Assembly: GCA_031275815.1 (NCBI GenBank)
Contig: JAISOF010000009.1
Location: 1-46,284, forward strand
Length of the DNA stretch: 46,284 nt
Direction of reading: 5' to 3'
Source: Candidatus Nomurabacteria bacterium
GTDB lineage: Bacteria; Patescibacteriota; Saccharimonadia; Saccharimonadales; Saccharimonadaceae
Every line of letters begins with the position of its first letter. Positions within the stretch are counted from its first letter, which is position 1. Of this stretch, positions 8,099 to 16,709 are shown piece by piece. Under the pieces are notes generated by a model. That model saw nothing but the letters and a program-made list of their open reading frames with translations. It was not told where the DNA came from and did not search any database. Position numbers and translations under genes: made by a program.

Positions 8099-8956
8099 AT
8101 GGATAATGATTTTGAAAAATCGCCGGAGTTGAGTCGAGCTAAAGAACTCGTCAAAGACAATTTAGAGCAAAACTTGGATAGTTTCAACAAGGAGGACATC
8201 GCTGAAAACACCGAAGAGGCGCGCAAGATTATTCACAATGAGTTGGGGTTGGAGGGCAAAGAGCTGGAAGAGGCGACGGCGGAGGCTTTGGCGTATGTGG
8301 CGGAGGAAACCATCAAGGATTCGCGGTCGACAGCTGGTGTTTCGACAGAGAAAGATGTGTTGGAGGCGACGCAAGCGGTGCTGTTGGAGGAAGACGAGCA
8401 AGGCGACATCTTGGATGATAATATGGTGGAAAAAATGGTGAACGATGGATATGGCGCGGAGGTGGAAAATGCGCGGAGGAACATGAATCAAGGCGGCGGC
8501 ACGGACGAAAAGGGTGCGGAACGCGATGAATATGCGAAACTGGTGCCGGAGTTGCACGTCGCGGACAGCGAGGATGCGAAACTTAATCAGTTGATTGAGG
8601 CGGTTTATAAAAATGTCGAAACTGGCGACGCGGATGAGGCCACCAAGTCGGAACTCCTCGAAGCCATCAAGAGATTTGTCAGCGAAACGCGGGCGGAAAA
8701 AGTTTTTGGCGAGCGAAAAGCCAATTTTATGCCAAACACGCATGTGCATAACTGGATTGTCAGCATGAACCAAGATTTGGCGAAAGCGGAGGGTGCGGGC
8801 GCGACGGATGAGCTGATTGGGCGGCGGATAGCGGCACTGAAATGGTTGGAAGACGCCTTTAGCCAGATGGAGCTTGCGGCTTTGGAAGATGAAAAAAAGT
8901 TGGGCAAACAACCCGAATTGGGTGATGATTTGGCGGAACTGAAATTGGCGGCGTGA
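8099..8956 (+). CDS. Acidic helical cytoplasmic protein, unknown function
   Basis: 285 aa, not recognised. No signal peptide or membrane helix. The composition is rich in Glu, Asp, Ala and Lys with long predicted helices, for example the stretch around EARKIIHNELGLEGKELEEA. A central low-complexity linker (NQGGGTDEKGAERDE, about 138-152) splits two helical halves. It lies between lysS and the tRNA pair with its own promoter. Confidence 0.65.
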   Translation: MDNDFEKSPELSRAKELVKDNLEQNLDSFNKEDIAENTEEARKIIHNELGLEGKELEEATAEALAYVAEETIKDSRSTAGVSTEKDVLEATQAVLLEEDEQGDILDDNMVEKMVNDGYGAEVENARRNMNQGGGTDEKGAERDEYAKLVPELHVADSEDAKLNQLIEAVYKNVETGDADEATKSELLEAIKRFVSETRAEKVFGERKANFMPNTHVHNWIVSMNQDLAKAEGAGATDELIGRRIAALKWLEDAFSQMELAALEDEKKLGKQPELGDDLAELKLAA

Positions 8957-8974
8957 ACAGCGTGACGAAAAAAC

Positions 8975-9004
8975 TTGCCTTTTCTGGTAGCTTTGTGATA
9001 TAAT
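8975..9004 (+). promoter_or_regulatory. Promoter of the tRNA genes
   Basis: TTGCCT (8975-8980), an 18-bp spacer and extended -10 TGATATAAT (8996-9004), 11 nt before the mature 5' end of the initiator tRNA. The same -10 type serves the protein genes of the window. Confidence 0.65.
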
Positions 9005-9015
9005 TGCAAAGCCGT

Positions 9016-9092
9016 CGCGGGGTAGAGCAGCCCGGTAGCTCGTTTGGCTCATAACCAAAAGGTCGCTGGTTCAAATCCAGCCCCCGCTACCA
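9016..9092 (+). tRNA. Initiator tRNA-fMet (CAT)
   Basis: 77 nt with encoded CCA. Anticodon CAT at 9050-9052. Initiator identity rests on the unpaired first position (C1 against U72) and a D arm almost identical to that of E. coli tRNA-fMet. Acceptor positions 2-7 GCGGGG pair with CCCCGC. The anticodon stem is TTTGG/CCAAA, so only two of the usual three G:C pairs next to the loop remain; pair 29-41 is U-A. Confidence 0.95.
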
Positions 9093-9106
9093 CACGAAAA
9101 TTACTG

Positions 9107-9139
9107 AAAACCGTTAATGTCAAGGACAGTTGCGGTTTT
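9107..9139 (+). terminator. Possible terminator between the tRNA genes
   Basis: AAAACCG (9107-9113) can pair with CGGTTTT (9133-9139) around a long 19-nt loop and is followed by GTGTTTT. It is a weak candidate; co-transcription with tRNA-Thr is equally possible. Confidence 0.3.
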
Positions 9140-9159
9140 GTGTTTTATCAAGTCACCCT

Positions 9160-9236
9160 GCCGCCTTAGCTCAGTTGGTTAGAGCGACGGTTTTGTAAAC
9201 CGTAGGTCTTCGGTTCGAATCCGAAAGGCGGCTCCA
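9160..9236 (+). tRNA. tRNA-Thr (TGT)
   Basis: 77 nt with encoded CCA. Acceptor GCCGCCT/AGGCGGC, a normal D arm, anticodon stem ACGGT/ACCGT with anticodon TGT at 9194-9196, and T arm TTCGG-TTCGAAT-CCGAA. All stems pair fully. Confidence 0.97.
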
Positions 9237-9241
9237 TCGGA

Positions 9242-9255
9242 ATTAAATATTTAAT
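9242..9255. repeat. Short AT palindrome
   Basis: ATTAAATATTTAAT is a perfect 14-bp palindrome just after tRNA-Thr. The rest of 9237-9372 shows nothing recognisable. Confidence 0.3.
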
Positions 9256-9372
9256 CTCTTTGCAGGCGCCGGAACCCGTCGTAATGGTTGTAATAAATGT
9301 TGTAAGTATTAAAGTAAGCTTGTTTTGATTCTTTTTATTGCGCATAGTTTGTGTGTCGAGAGTGGGTGATTC

Positions 9373-12300
9373 CTACCAATCCGCCACCGCTGTGACTGTC
9401 AGATTCTGCCGGTAATCCGTGCAGGCCGGCGTGGCATAGGTGACTTTTGTTCCGACGAAAACACCATAAGCGTCGCCGCCCACAGCTGACGGGACAGCGG
9501 GGTTACTCAACACATCGGCGGTGCCGGTTGGGACTTTTCGCCAAGCGTTGCCGGCGGGCGGATCCCATTTGCCGGAGTCCATGTCGAAATTGCCCAAGCC
9601 ATAGCCCCAAGTATCGTTCACCAAACCGCCGTCAGTGACAATTGACGGAATACTGCTCAAACCGGACACACAGACGAGGTTACTGCTGTCTGCCGCCATC
9701 GACAAAACATATCCGCTCGGATTGTTGGTGATTGCGGTCAAGTTGAACATGCCGCTGACCTCCGCTCCCGAAACAGTTGATGTGACCGACAGATTGAGTT
9801 GAGTGGGGTTCACAATCAGCGCCAAGATCATCGGCTCAAAACCAATGTTTTGCCCCGTCACATTTGCGCCCACTGTCACCGCCAGACCGCTTACCTTATC
9901 GCCATTGGTTATCATATTACTCGGTGCGGTAGCCACCACAGTGTATATTCCGCTAGTCAGATTTGCAAAAGTATACTCGCCGTTGGCGTTGGTGGTCGTC
10001 GTCGCAATCGTGGAACTGCCCCGCACTAGCCCCACTGTCACCCCAGCCAGTCGCTTGTCGCCGGCATTCAGCCCGCCGGACAGGTCAGTATCGTCATAAA
10101 CCGTGCCGGATATACTGGCAATTTGGTATATCGCAAGCATGGGCATTTGGTTTTCGATGACGCCGAACTCGTCCGTCGTAACGTGCGTGATGTCCGTTGC
10201 TAGCACTGCTCCGCTAGTCGCCACGATATTGCCCAGCACCACACGCACACTTTCAAGCGCGTTGTCGGTGAGCGCCGGCGTCGTCCATTTCACCGCTGTT
10301 ATCCCGCTTGGCAACGTCCCGCCACTGTATGTCGTCCAAGCCACCGTGCTCGACGCTGGGTTGGCCCGCACTGCCACGTCAGTCGTGTAATACAAAGTCA
10401 AGCTTGTGGTGCCAGTGGTGGTGACAGCAAACTGGGTCACTTGGTATGATGTCACACCGGTCGTGCCACGCCCATCACCACTGTATGGCAAAACTGTGAT
10501 GGAGCTCATGTTGTGCACGCCGGTGGCGGTTGAAACATAATCGGCAAAGTTGTAAGTTTGGCTGTCGCCGGGTTCCAAAACCGAAGCCGCTTGCCCCAAT
10601 GTGTAACCAAACGAGGCTTGCGTTGCCACGCCAAAACTGGCGCTGATGGTGCGAATCGACACGGCCATGTTGGCGTCGCCATCACTGGTCAGCACCGCCG
10701 TAACATTCATGGTTTGGGGCATGATTGCATTGGTGTTCACCGTCACGTCAAAGGTCAGCGGCGCTTGCACCACGTTGCTGCCGGTTGGGCTGCTGCCCAG
10801 CGTTCCCAGATTGAACACCAAAGTTGTTGTGCCGTTGCTGTCCGGCGTCACCGTCGGCTCCACTGGCGCACCTTGACGCATGCCGGAACCCACCACATAA
10901 CTCAGGCCCTGCGGCAGCGTCACTGTTGCCACCACATTGGTGTCAATGCCATCCACGCTGGGCTCAAGCGTCAATCTTTCGGTGTCGCCGACAGCAATGC
11001 TGTCGGGGCTGGCCGTCAGTGTCGCCCGCGTCCGACCACCGATGATTGTCAGACTTTGCGTGTGATGACTGGCGGCACCCACCCATTGGTCGGTTTTGTT
11101 ACGATTTCTGATGTGCACGACCGTGCCAATCGGCAAAAAGCCACTGGTCACCGTATTTGGCGCAATTTTCATTGGCATAGTGACAGCTCGAATATCGCGA
11201 CCGGTTCTCAAAGTCTTCGTCCAAATCCGCATTGCGTTGACTTTCAACCCAAACCCTGTTGCATAAGTTTGAGCGTCGGACAGGCTGGCAAAGAAATTGG
11301 GCGCACCATCTCCGGCCTCGCCACAAGCAGCGCCGCCCTCTTCAGGTTCGGGCGCAATGGTCATGTCGGTGCCAATCACGCCGTATTCTATTAACCTCTC
11401 AGAGGAGCTGCTTGGCGCACCGGAAGCCCACGTTGGCGGTCCGTTGATTGCCACGCCCGACGGGTTGAAAGTGTTGCACGAATAAAAGTTGTCGGCTTTG
11501 TCATTGGTTGCCAGCGGCACGTTGTTTATTTGCGCCCCCATTTGTAAGGTAAAAGTTTGACCAGCATGAACATGGTGGTGGCTGCTACTATTAGTCGCTC
11601 CATCGTTGATGTTCACCGCAAAGTTCATGCCGGTGCCATTGCCGCGATTGGTCATGGTCACGTTCCAACTGGAGCGATTGGTAATGGTGCCGGTGTTGGA
11701 CACGCCGCTGAGGCTGATGGCAGAAAAGTCATAGGCGGTTATGGTGAAAATCTGGTCGGCGTCGGTCAGCTCCTCAACCGGCACGCCAATCACGATTGAA
11801 CCGGCTGAATAATACGCGCCTGTGCCATACAAAGTATACGTGTTGCCAGATGGATGACGGTTGGGGTAATACGCCACACCGGTAGCGGCATCACTTCTGG
11901 TTATTGTCAAATAAGTGCCATCGTCCGACTTGGTGCAAATCGGGTCGTCGCCACCATACACCACCGCTGTGTCAGAACCGGCTGGGTTGTGAGTGTTGCT
12001 GGTCGGCGCAGACGCCGATCCCGCCGCCGCATTGCACACCAAAACTACCCAGCCACTGGGCAATTGGCTGGTGTCCATTTTGAATGAATATTCGCCATTT
12101 TGCAAGGGTTCAACACCAGTCACCCCGCCGGTTGACGTGAGTGGTGCATACAAACCCCAAGCAAAACTAGCTGCACGGTTGTATCCGTCGGACAAAAAAT
12201 TGTTCGCCCTTGTTTCCATCATCAAATCGTATTTGCTGTCTGGGGCAAGGATGGTCAGAGCCGGCGGTTGCGGGCTTTGCGCAACGCCCGATATTGCCAG

Positions 12301-12861
12301 AGTCGGTTGGACGACAGTGCCGTTCGCGCCCCACAATTTGGCACTGAATGACCAGTTGATGTTGCCAGTCACAGGGGCATTCACAACACAAGTTGCCGTG
12401 TTGTAAGTCTTGCTGTCGGCAGTCAAATCAAGCGTTGAACCACTGTCGCAGCCGGCCTGGCTGGACACGGACGCGGGGTCAATTGAAGTGTTGGCGGGGA
12501 ACGTTGCGGACAGCGTGACGGTGCCCGACGCGGTGATTTGGATGGTTGATTGATAAACCACAGTGTCGTTGGTGAGGACGTGCGTCGCGTCCTCGCCGGA
12601 CAACCCCGTGCCGACCTGGGTCAGCTCGATTTTTATCAACGTCGCCGCTCCGGTATCGACCGCCGTCACCACCGGAATGCTCTGCCGCCAAAGCGCGATT
12701 CCCACCGCCACCACCAACAACAAAATTGTCGGCGCGACTAACCTAAGCCGGCGTGCCCAACGCTTACGGCGCGACCAGAGAAAGAACCACGCTGCCCCTC
12801 GTGTCGACGAGCTGTTCCAAACGGATTGTTCTTGTCTGGTATCATTTTTTCCTTTCCGCAT
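9373..12861 (-). CDS. Giant membrane-anchored surface protein with DUF11-like and SdrD-B-like domains
   Basis: 1162 aa. A basic cytoplasmic head (RRKRWARR) and one membrane helix (about 41-58) lead into a long Thr/Ser/Val/Gly-rich beta-sandwich ectodomain. One segment looks DUF11-like (TLTASPDSIAVGDTERLTL...); later comes a SdrD B-type/Cna-like repeat (GTVYDDTDLSGGLNAGDKRL with GEYTFANLTSGIYTV). A C-terminal domain of about 150 aa carries a TWGYGL motif and ends LTVTAVADW. Such architecture is typical of adhesins; a role in host contact fits an epibiotic CPR cell but is inference. The start follows a -10 eight nt upstream. No sorting signal is seen at the C-terminus, so the N-terminal helix is the anchor. 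Confidence 0.85.
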   Translation of the reverse strand: MRKGKNDTRQEQSVWNSSSTRGAAWFFLWSRRKRWARRLRLVAPTILLLVVAVGIALWRQSIPVVTAVDTGAATLIKIELTQVGTGLSGEDATHVLTNDTVVYQSTIQITASGTVTLSATFPANTSIDPASVSSQAGCDSGSTLDLTADSKTYNTATCVVNAPVTGNINWSFSAKLWGANGTVVQPTLAISGVAQSPQPPALTILAPDSKYDLMMETRANNFLSDGYNRAASFAWGLYAPLTSTGGVTGVEPLQNGEYSFKMDTSQLPSGWVVLVCNAAAGSASAPTSNTHNPAGSDTAVVYGGDDPICTKSDDGTYLTITRSDAATGVAYYPNRHPSGNTYTLYGTGAYYSAGSIVIGVPVEELTDADQIFTITAYDFSAISLSGVSNTGTITNRSSWNVTMTNRGNGTGMNFAVNINDGATNSSSHHHVHAGQTFTLQMGAQINNVPLATNDKADNFYSCNTFNPSGVAINGPPTWASGAPSSSSERLIEYGVIGTDMTIAPEPEEGGAACGEAGDGAPNFFASLSDAQTYATGFGLKVNAMRIWTKTLRTGRDIRAVTMPMKIAPNTVTSGFLPIGTVVHIRNRNKTDQWVGAASHHTQSLTIIGGRTRATLTASPDSIAVGDTERLTLEPSVDGIDTNVVATVTLPQGLSYVVGSGMRQGAPVEPTVTPDSNGTTTLVFNLGTLGSSPTGSNVVQAPLTFDVTVNTNAIMPQTMNVTAVLTSDGDANMAVSIRTISASFGVATQASFGYTLGQAASVLEPGDSQTYNFADYVSTATGVHNMSSITVLPYSGDGRGTTGVTSYQVTQFAVTTTGTTSLTLYYTTDVAVRANPASSTVAWTTYSGGTLPSGITAVKWTTPALTDNALESVRVVLGNIVATSGAVLATDITHVTTDEFGVIENQMPMLAIYQIASISGTVYDDTDLSGGLNAGDKRLAGVTVGLVRGSSTIATTTTNANGEYTFANLTSGIYTVVATAPSNMITNGDKVSGLAVTVGANVTGQNIGFEPMILALIVNPTQLNLSVTSTVSGAEVSGMFNLTAITNNPSGYVLSMAADSSNLVCVSGLSSIPSIVTDGGLVNDTWGYGLGNFDMDSGKWDPPAGNAWRKVPTGTADVLSNPAVPSAVGGDAYGVFVGTKVTYATPACTDYRQNLTVTAVADW

Positions 12862-12869
12862 ACATAACC

Positions 12870-12878
12870 ATCATATCA
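12870..12878 (-). promoter_or_regulatory. Extended -10 of the giant surface protein gene
   Basis: TGATATGAT on the minus strand, 8 nt before the ATG at 12861. Confidence 0.55.
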
Positions 12879-13037
12879 CATTTTAATAAAAAGCAAACAT
12901 AGGTTGGGGCGGGTGGTTTGGGCTGATGGGGATAATTTGGTGGTGCTTGATTCACAGCAACAACGGTCGGGCGCAAGCTCATTGGCAAACCGACACACGT
13001 TGCTACACCTAATATCACATATTCTCTCAAAACAAGC

Positions 13038-13103
13038 TTAAACAGCTTTTTTCTGTTTGCTCAAAGCTCTCAAAAACAATTTTGCAAATTCCTTTACTGT
13101 CAT
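13038..13103 (-). CDS. Candidate leaderless micro-ORF behind the RelA/SpoT-like gene
   Basis: 21 codons starting MTVKEFAKLF, basic and amphipathic, ending in TAA. The reason to list it is the consensus extended -10 TGGTATAAT exactly 6 nt before its ATG, the same geometry as the larger leaderless genes here. The -10 overlaps the stop codon of the upstream synthetase gene. It could be a small protein, an antitoxin-like partner, a truncated gene, or chance. Confidence 0.35.
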   Translation of the reverse strand: MTVKEFAKLFLRALSKQKKAV

Positions 13104-13109
13104 GAACAA

Positions 13110-13118
13110 ATTATACCA
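13110..13118 (-). promoter_or_regulatory. Extended -10 of the micro-ORF
   Basis: TGGTATAAT on the minus strand, overlapping the TAA of the synthetase gene and 6 nt before the ATG at 13103. Confidence 0.45.
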
Positions 13119-14208
13119 AATCTTTTATATTAAAGTCAACCCCAAGCACCCAGCGCAAGTAATTAATAAAAGTTTGAATGTCAAGGAAATAGTTCGGATA
13201 GGCTTTGCGTAGATTTTTCAAATCGGAAGTCGAAACTAACACTTGATTAGTATTCTTTGACAAGGCTTCTTGTTTAGCATAATCCTTTGTCGCACTATTT
13301 ACATCATTTTCGCTGTATAACTTCACGTTTACGGTTTTCTTATCGTAATCTAGAACTATTAGGTTATAAAATCCGCCAAAGCCTGACGTATGAATTTCAT
13401 TCGTAGCCATTGACCAGCCCTGCAAACTGTCTAAAATCTTGTGCTGTTTGTCCAACCTTTTAATATTATCGACATTATGTTTGAATTTTTCTTCATCAAA
13501 ATAAATTTGCGTGCGCGGTGTTTGTTCGTGTTCAATAACTGCAAAAACTTCCGACATAAGCTTAAAGAACCTAAGCCAACAGTCTTCGCCTTGATCGCTT
13601 TTTAAGTTTTCACCAAGTATGGTGCCGACAGTTTCAACTGCCGTTGCCCAAATATGTTCAAGTTCAGTGCGGATTTGCAGCTCAATATGCAACCCCTTGT
13701 ATAATCTCGCGCACTCAGACCTGCTCTGAACGTTGTTATAAGTGAAAATTAAATGAATCCCACGATATCCGTCAGGTTTTGGTTCGCCCAAGTAGTCCTT
13801 TTCGCGCGGATTATAGTTGTTAAAACGTCCAGACTTCGTGTAGTAATCGCGCAACTTATAGACCTGTTCAACGTCTTTTAGTATGGCACGCAAACCGCCG
13901 ATATCTTGCATGCGCGAGAGGCGCATTTTCTCTGTTTGCCCTCGTTGTAATTTGTTCATTATTGCCGGCATTCGTTTCAAACGTTGTGCAGCAATTGGAT
14001 GGAAGTCCTTAACATCAAACTCCTTTATCTTCCGGCGCAAAGTTGATTGAAAAGTGTTCATTGGATAAAAATGTGATTGTCTCCAGATGTTAATCGCGCT
14101 AAGAACGTTTTGGTATTCTTCCGTTTCGGTTTTTTCTGCACGCAATATATCACCAAACCTATCAATCTGACTTTTTGATAAACTACTTGGTTTGGGGTAT
14201 TTTTTCAT
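13111..14208 (-). CDS. Stand-alone RelA/SpoT-type nucleotidyl (pyrophospho)transferase
   Basis: 365 aa. The RelA_SpoT synthetase fold occupies about residues 75-205: RMQDIGGLRA with the metal-binding D102, the G-loop DGYRGIHL (146-153), the catalytic strand IELQIRTELEHIWA (E176, Q178, R180, H185). There is no HD hydrolase, TGS or ACT domain. The C-terminal 150 residues are unassigned. Such proteins either make (p)ppGpp or, as toxSAS/CapRel types, act as toxins that pyrophosphorylate tRNA ends or make toxic alarmones; the sequence alone does not decide. The gene seems more AT-rich than the surface genes around it, suggesting transfer. An AAGGA about 9 nt upstream supports the start. Confidence 0.85.
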   Translation of the reverse strand: MKKYPKPSSLSKSQIDRFGDILRAEKTETEEYQNVLSAINIWRQSHFYPMNTFQSTLRRKIKEFDVKDFHPIAAQRLKRMPAIMNKLQRGQTEKMRLSRMQDIGGLRAILKDVEQVYKLRDYYTKSGRFNNYNPREKDYLGEPKPDGYRGIHLIFTYNNVQSRSECARLYKGLHIELQIRTELEHIWATAVETVGTILGENLKSDQGEDCWLRFFKLMSEVFAVIEHEQTPRTQIYFDEEKFKHNVDNIKRLDKQHKILDSLQGWSMATNEIHTSGFGGFYNLIVLDYDKKTVNVKLYSENDVNSATKDYAKQEALSKNTNQVLVSTSDLKNLRKAYPNYFLDIQTFINYLRWVLGVDFNIKDLV

Positions 14209-14291
14209 TTTTTTAATCCTTCAAACACAATCCACTTGCCCTGTGGTTGAAGTTTGGGTGGAGCTATGATGTGTTTAATGACCATAAAGTC

Positions 14292-14300
14292 ATTATAGCA
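14292..14300 (-). promoter_or_regulatory. Extended -10 of the RelA/SpoT-like gene
   Basis: TGCTATAAT on the minus strand. The predicted leader is about 75 nt, long for this window. Confidence 0.6.
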
Positions 14301-14314
14301 CAACGAAATGAGCA

Positions 14315-14414
14315 AAAAACTTATGAATAAGTTTTTCCGAGTGAGGTGGCGTTACAACGAAACACAGTTTCATCATGAAACAGGGAGACTGAGCGAAAAG
14401 TTTATAAACTTTTC
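14315..14414. repeat. Three palindromes between divergent genes
   Basis: AAAAACTTAT-GA-ATAAGTTTTT (14315-14336), GTTTCATCATGAAAC (14367-14381) and the perfect 20-mer GAAAAGTTTATAAACTTTTC (14395-14414) lie between the promoters of the RelA/SpoT-like gene and the small membrane protein gene. They could be operators or, for the first, a terminator. Confidence 0.5.
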
Positions 14415-14443
14415 ACATATATAAGCCCCCACTCGTTTCCTTG

Positions 14444-14452
14444 TGCTATAAT
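14444..14452 (+). promoter_or_regulatory. Extended -10 of the 151-aa membrane protein gene
   Basis: TGCTATAAT ends 6 nt before the ATG at 14459; leaderless transcript predicted. Confidence 0.6.
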
Positions 14453-14458
14453 AAACTT

Positions 14459-14914
14459 ATGTTTATCATCATAGCGCTAGTCGCGCTGTTCGGGCTGTTG
14501 GCGCTTTGCCATCGTCACTCTGGGCCGGCGCACCTTGCGGCGATTGCCGGCGTGGAGGTGTACCGCTCTTTTGGCGGGTGGCTGAACGACACGGTGTTGA
14601 GCTCTCTGGACGACCCTGTCAGAGAGGTTATTGTGAATGCCATTTATTTGCTCTTGATTTTTGCTTTTCCAATGTTGTTGTATTTTCGCTCTCACCCCAA
14701 AACTCACGGCGCCATGCACATTGTGGAATCGGCGATTTTTGCCATTTTGTTGGTGTCGTTGGTGGCTCCAGCGCTCACGACTTGGGTCAGTTATGACGAT
14801 TTGAGCAAAAACATCATCAATATCATCGACCATAACATCCAATACATCATCATTGCGGGCATTATCACAGCATATTTGGATATTTTGGTTTACAAAAAAG
14901 GACACAGGGAGTAG
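14459..14914 (+). CDS. Small polytopic membrane protein, unknown
   Basis: 151 aa, not recognised. About four membrane helices: an N-terminal helix (1-15), then about 60-80, 88-107 and 125-145, with a charged C-terminal tail. One cysteine (CHRH) follows the first helix; there is no CxxC, so it is not a VKOR partner of the downstream DsbA-like protein. That gene starts 28 nt later with its own strong SD and may be co-transcribed. Confidence 0.65.
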   Translation: MFIIIALVALFGLLALCHRHSGPAHLAAIAGVEVYRSFGGWLNDTVLSSLDDPVREVIVNAIYLLLIFAFPMLLYFRSHPKTHGAMHIVESAIFAILLVSLVAPALTTWVSYDDLSKNIINIIDHNIQYIIIAGIITAYLDILVYKKGHRE

Positions 14915-14941
14915 AATATAAAAGTATTATTGGAGGTGTTT

Positions 14942-15700
14942 ATGAGTAAAGGTGTTATCGTTGCTGTTGCATTGGTCGTGTTGGGTTTTGTGGGACTGCT
15001 AGTGTTTTCGCAAATGAACAAAGAAGAGGAAAAAAATATATCTTATGATATAAATCGTCCGATTGAGGCCAACGAGGACAACGGCGGAATTGCCGACCAC
15101 GTGCGAGGCAACAAGGACGCAAAGTTGATAATCGTGGAGTACGGCGATTTGCAGTGCGCGGGTTGCGCCAGCGCTGAGCCCATTATGAAAGAAATCACCG
15201 ATTATTATGGCGACAAGATTGGTTTGGTGTTCCGCAACTATCCCATCACATCTGGTCATCCGCATTCCAAAGCTGCTGCCGCTGCCGCTGAGGCAGCGGG
15301 CAAACAGGGGGCATATTTTGAAATGTTGGATTTGCTGTATGCCAACCAAGCGGTTTGGTCAGGCACGGCAACCGTTGACAACCGGTACGATTTGTTTCTT
15401 GACGTCTTTAAATCAATTAATACCGTCGCGCTCGACGAGTCAAAGTTCAAGTCAGATTATGCGTCTGGTGATATAAACAAGAAAATTGATTTTGATTTGA
15501 AATTGGCGGCCAAGCAGGGGGTGGATTATACGCCGTATTTTTTGATAGGTGGCGAGCCGGTGGTGGCAAGTGAGTGGTCGGTCAGTGGCAGATATGACGT
15601 TGCCAAAATCAAGACATATATTGACGAGAAGTTGGCGGCGTTGGGCGTGGAAAAACCTCAGGCAGTAGAGACGCCTGAGGTTGAAAAAGCTGGGGAATAA
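14942..15700 (+). CDS. Membrane-anchored DsbA-like thiol oxidoreductase
   Basis: 252 aa. One N-terminal helix (about 4-23) is followed by a thioredoxin-fold DsbA domain outside the membrane. Active site C72-A-G-C75 in EYGDLQCAGCASAEP; an alpha-helical insert follows and the cis-proline loop is at VDYTPYF. It belongs to the DsbA/DSBA-like thioredoxin class that introduces or reshuffles disulfides in exported proteins. The many cysteine-rich surface proteins in this window are plausible substrates. GGAGGTG at 14932-14938 decides the start at 14942. It converges with the next gene with only 8 nt between stops. Confidence 0.88.
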   Translation: MSKGVIVAVALVVLGFVGLLVFSQMNKEEEKNISYDINRPIEANEDNGGIADHVRGNKDAKLIIVEYGDLQCAGCASAEPIMKEITDYYGDKIGLVFRNYPITSGHPHSKAAAAAAEAAGKQGAYFEMLDLLYANQAVWSGTATVDNRYDLFLDVFKSINTVALDESKFKSDYASGDINKKIDFDLKLAAKQGVDYTPYFLIGGEPVVASEWSVSGRYDVAKIKTYIDEKLAALGVEKPQAVETPEVEKAGE

Positions 15701-15708
15701 CCACAAGA

Positions 15709-16656
15709 TTAACTTTGTTTTTGGTCTTTGCGACGGCAAGCAATGTACAGACCAAACGAAACCAGTGCGATAACCAGAACCGAGATGGACACGAACACAT
15801 CTTCTTTGCCGACGGTCATACCGCCAATCTTGAACACGCCGGTGTTGGGTTCGTCGCTACCACCAGTGTCGGGGATGTCAAGGTCGCCGAATCGGATGGT
15901 GATGGTTTGAGATGGGAGATAGTTATCCTCTGTGTCAATAGCCTTGATTGTGATGATATGGTCGGGGTCGGCGGTTTCAGATATCTTGAAAGGACACGTC
16001 AACAGCCCGTTGATTGGGTCGACTGTGTCGCAAGTCGCAACTTTGGTGTCGCCGTCCCAAATCTCAATCTGGCGGACATCGACATAAGATATCGTGATAT
16101 CCACATCTCCCGTCGTGACCTCAATCGGACCGCTACCACCATAATAAGGTTGGTTTGCCACTTCCTCAATTCTGAATTGCGGGTCGGCGTTCGGGTCATA
16201 AAACACGCTCACGGCCTGTCCCAAATCAACCGGCGTGCCACCTTGATAAGCTTTCACGAAAATGCGGTGTTCGCCTTCGTTCGGCGCAAGGGACACATCT
16301 CTGGTGGTGGTGCCCGTCATGTCGTCGGGATTAGTATAATCGACGGTCGCAAAAGGCGTGACGCCGTCAGGACAATTTGCGATTGAAGCGCCAAAACAAT
16401 CGTAATATTCCAACCGTGAAACATTGGTGTGATCCACCGCGATTGGATAAGTCGGCGACTTGACCACCATCGGTCCCCCGTTGTCCATCGGGTTTATGAT
16501 TTGATAAAATGGGGTACTGTGTTTGACCTCCACTTTCACTGTCACGTTGCTTTGGTCGGCACTCGTGTTCGGGTTGGACAGCCCGATAGCGCCGGTCACC
16601 AACAACATGATTGCTGATATGAACGAAATGCCCAAAAACTTCCTTTTTACACTCAT
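15709..16656 (-). CDS. Secreted surface protein with sortase-type C-terminal tail
   Basis: 315 aa. Signal peptide (VKRKFLGISFISAIMLLVTG), a beta-rich ectodomain with an Ig-like pattern and four cysteines, then a tail with PDTGG and EPNTGVF (about 269), a membrane helix and a final RRKDQKQS. This order (PxTG-like motif, helix, positive end) matches cell-wall sorting signals, though the motif departs from LPXTG. No sortase gene is in the window. The start at 16656 is chosen for the signal peptide; the SD is weak. A classical -35/-10 promoter lies upstream. Confidence 0.78.
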   Translation of the reverse strand: MSVKRKFLGISFISAIMLLVTGAIGLSNPNTSADQSNVTVKVEVKHSTPFYQIINPMDNGGPMVVKSPTYPIAVDHTNVSRLEYYDCFGASIANCPDGVTPFATVDYTNPDDMTGTTTRDVSLAPNEGEHRIFVKAYQGGTPVDLGQAVSVFYDPNADPQFRIEEVANQPYYGGSGPIEVTTGDVDITISYVDVRQIEIWDGDTKVATCDTVDPINGLLTCPFKISETADPDHIITIKAIDTEDNYLPSQTITIRFGDLDIPDTGGSDEPNTGVFKIGGMTVGKEDVFVSISVLVIALVSFGLYIACRRKDQKQS

Positions 16657-16709
16657 TTCTCTCTTTTCCTTTACTCTACTTTTTTTATTTTTATAACTCT
16701 TACACCACA

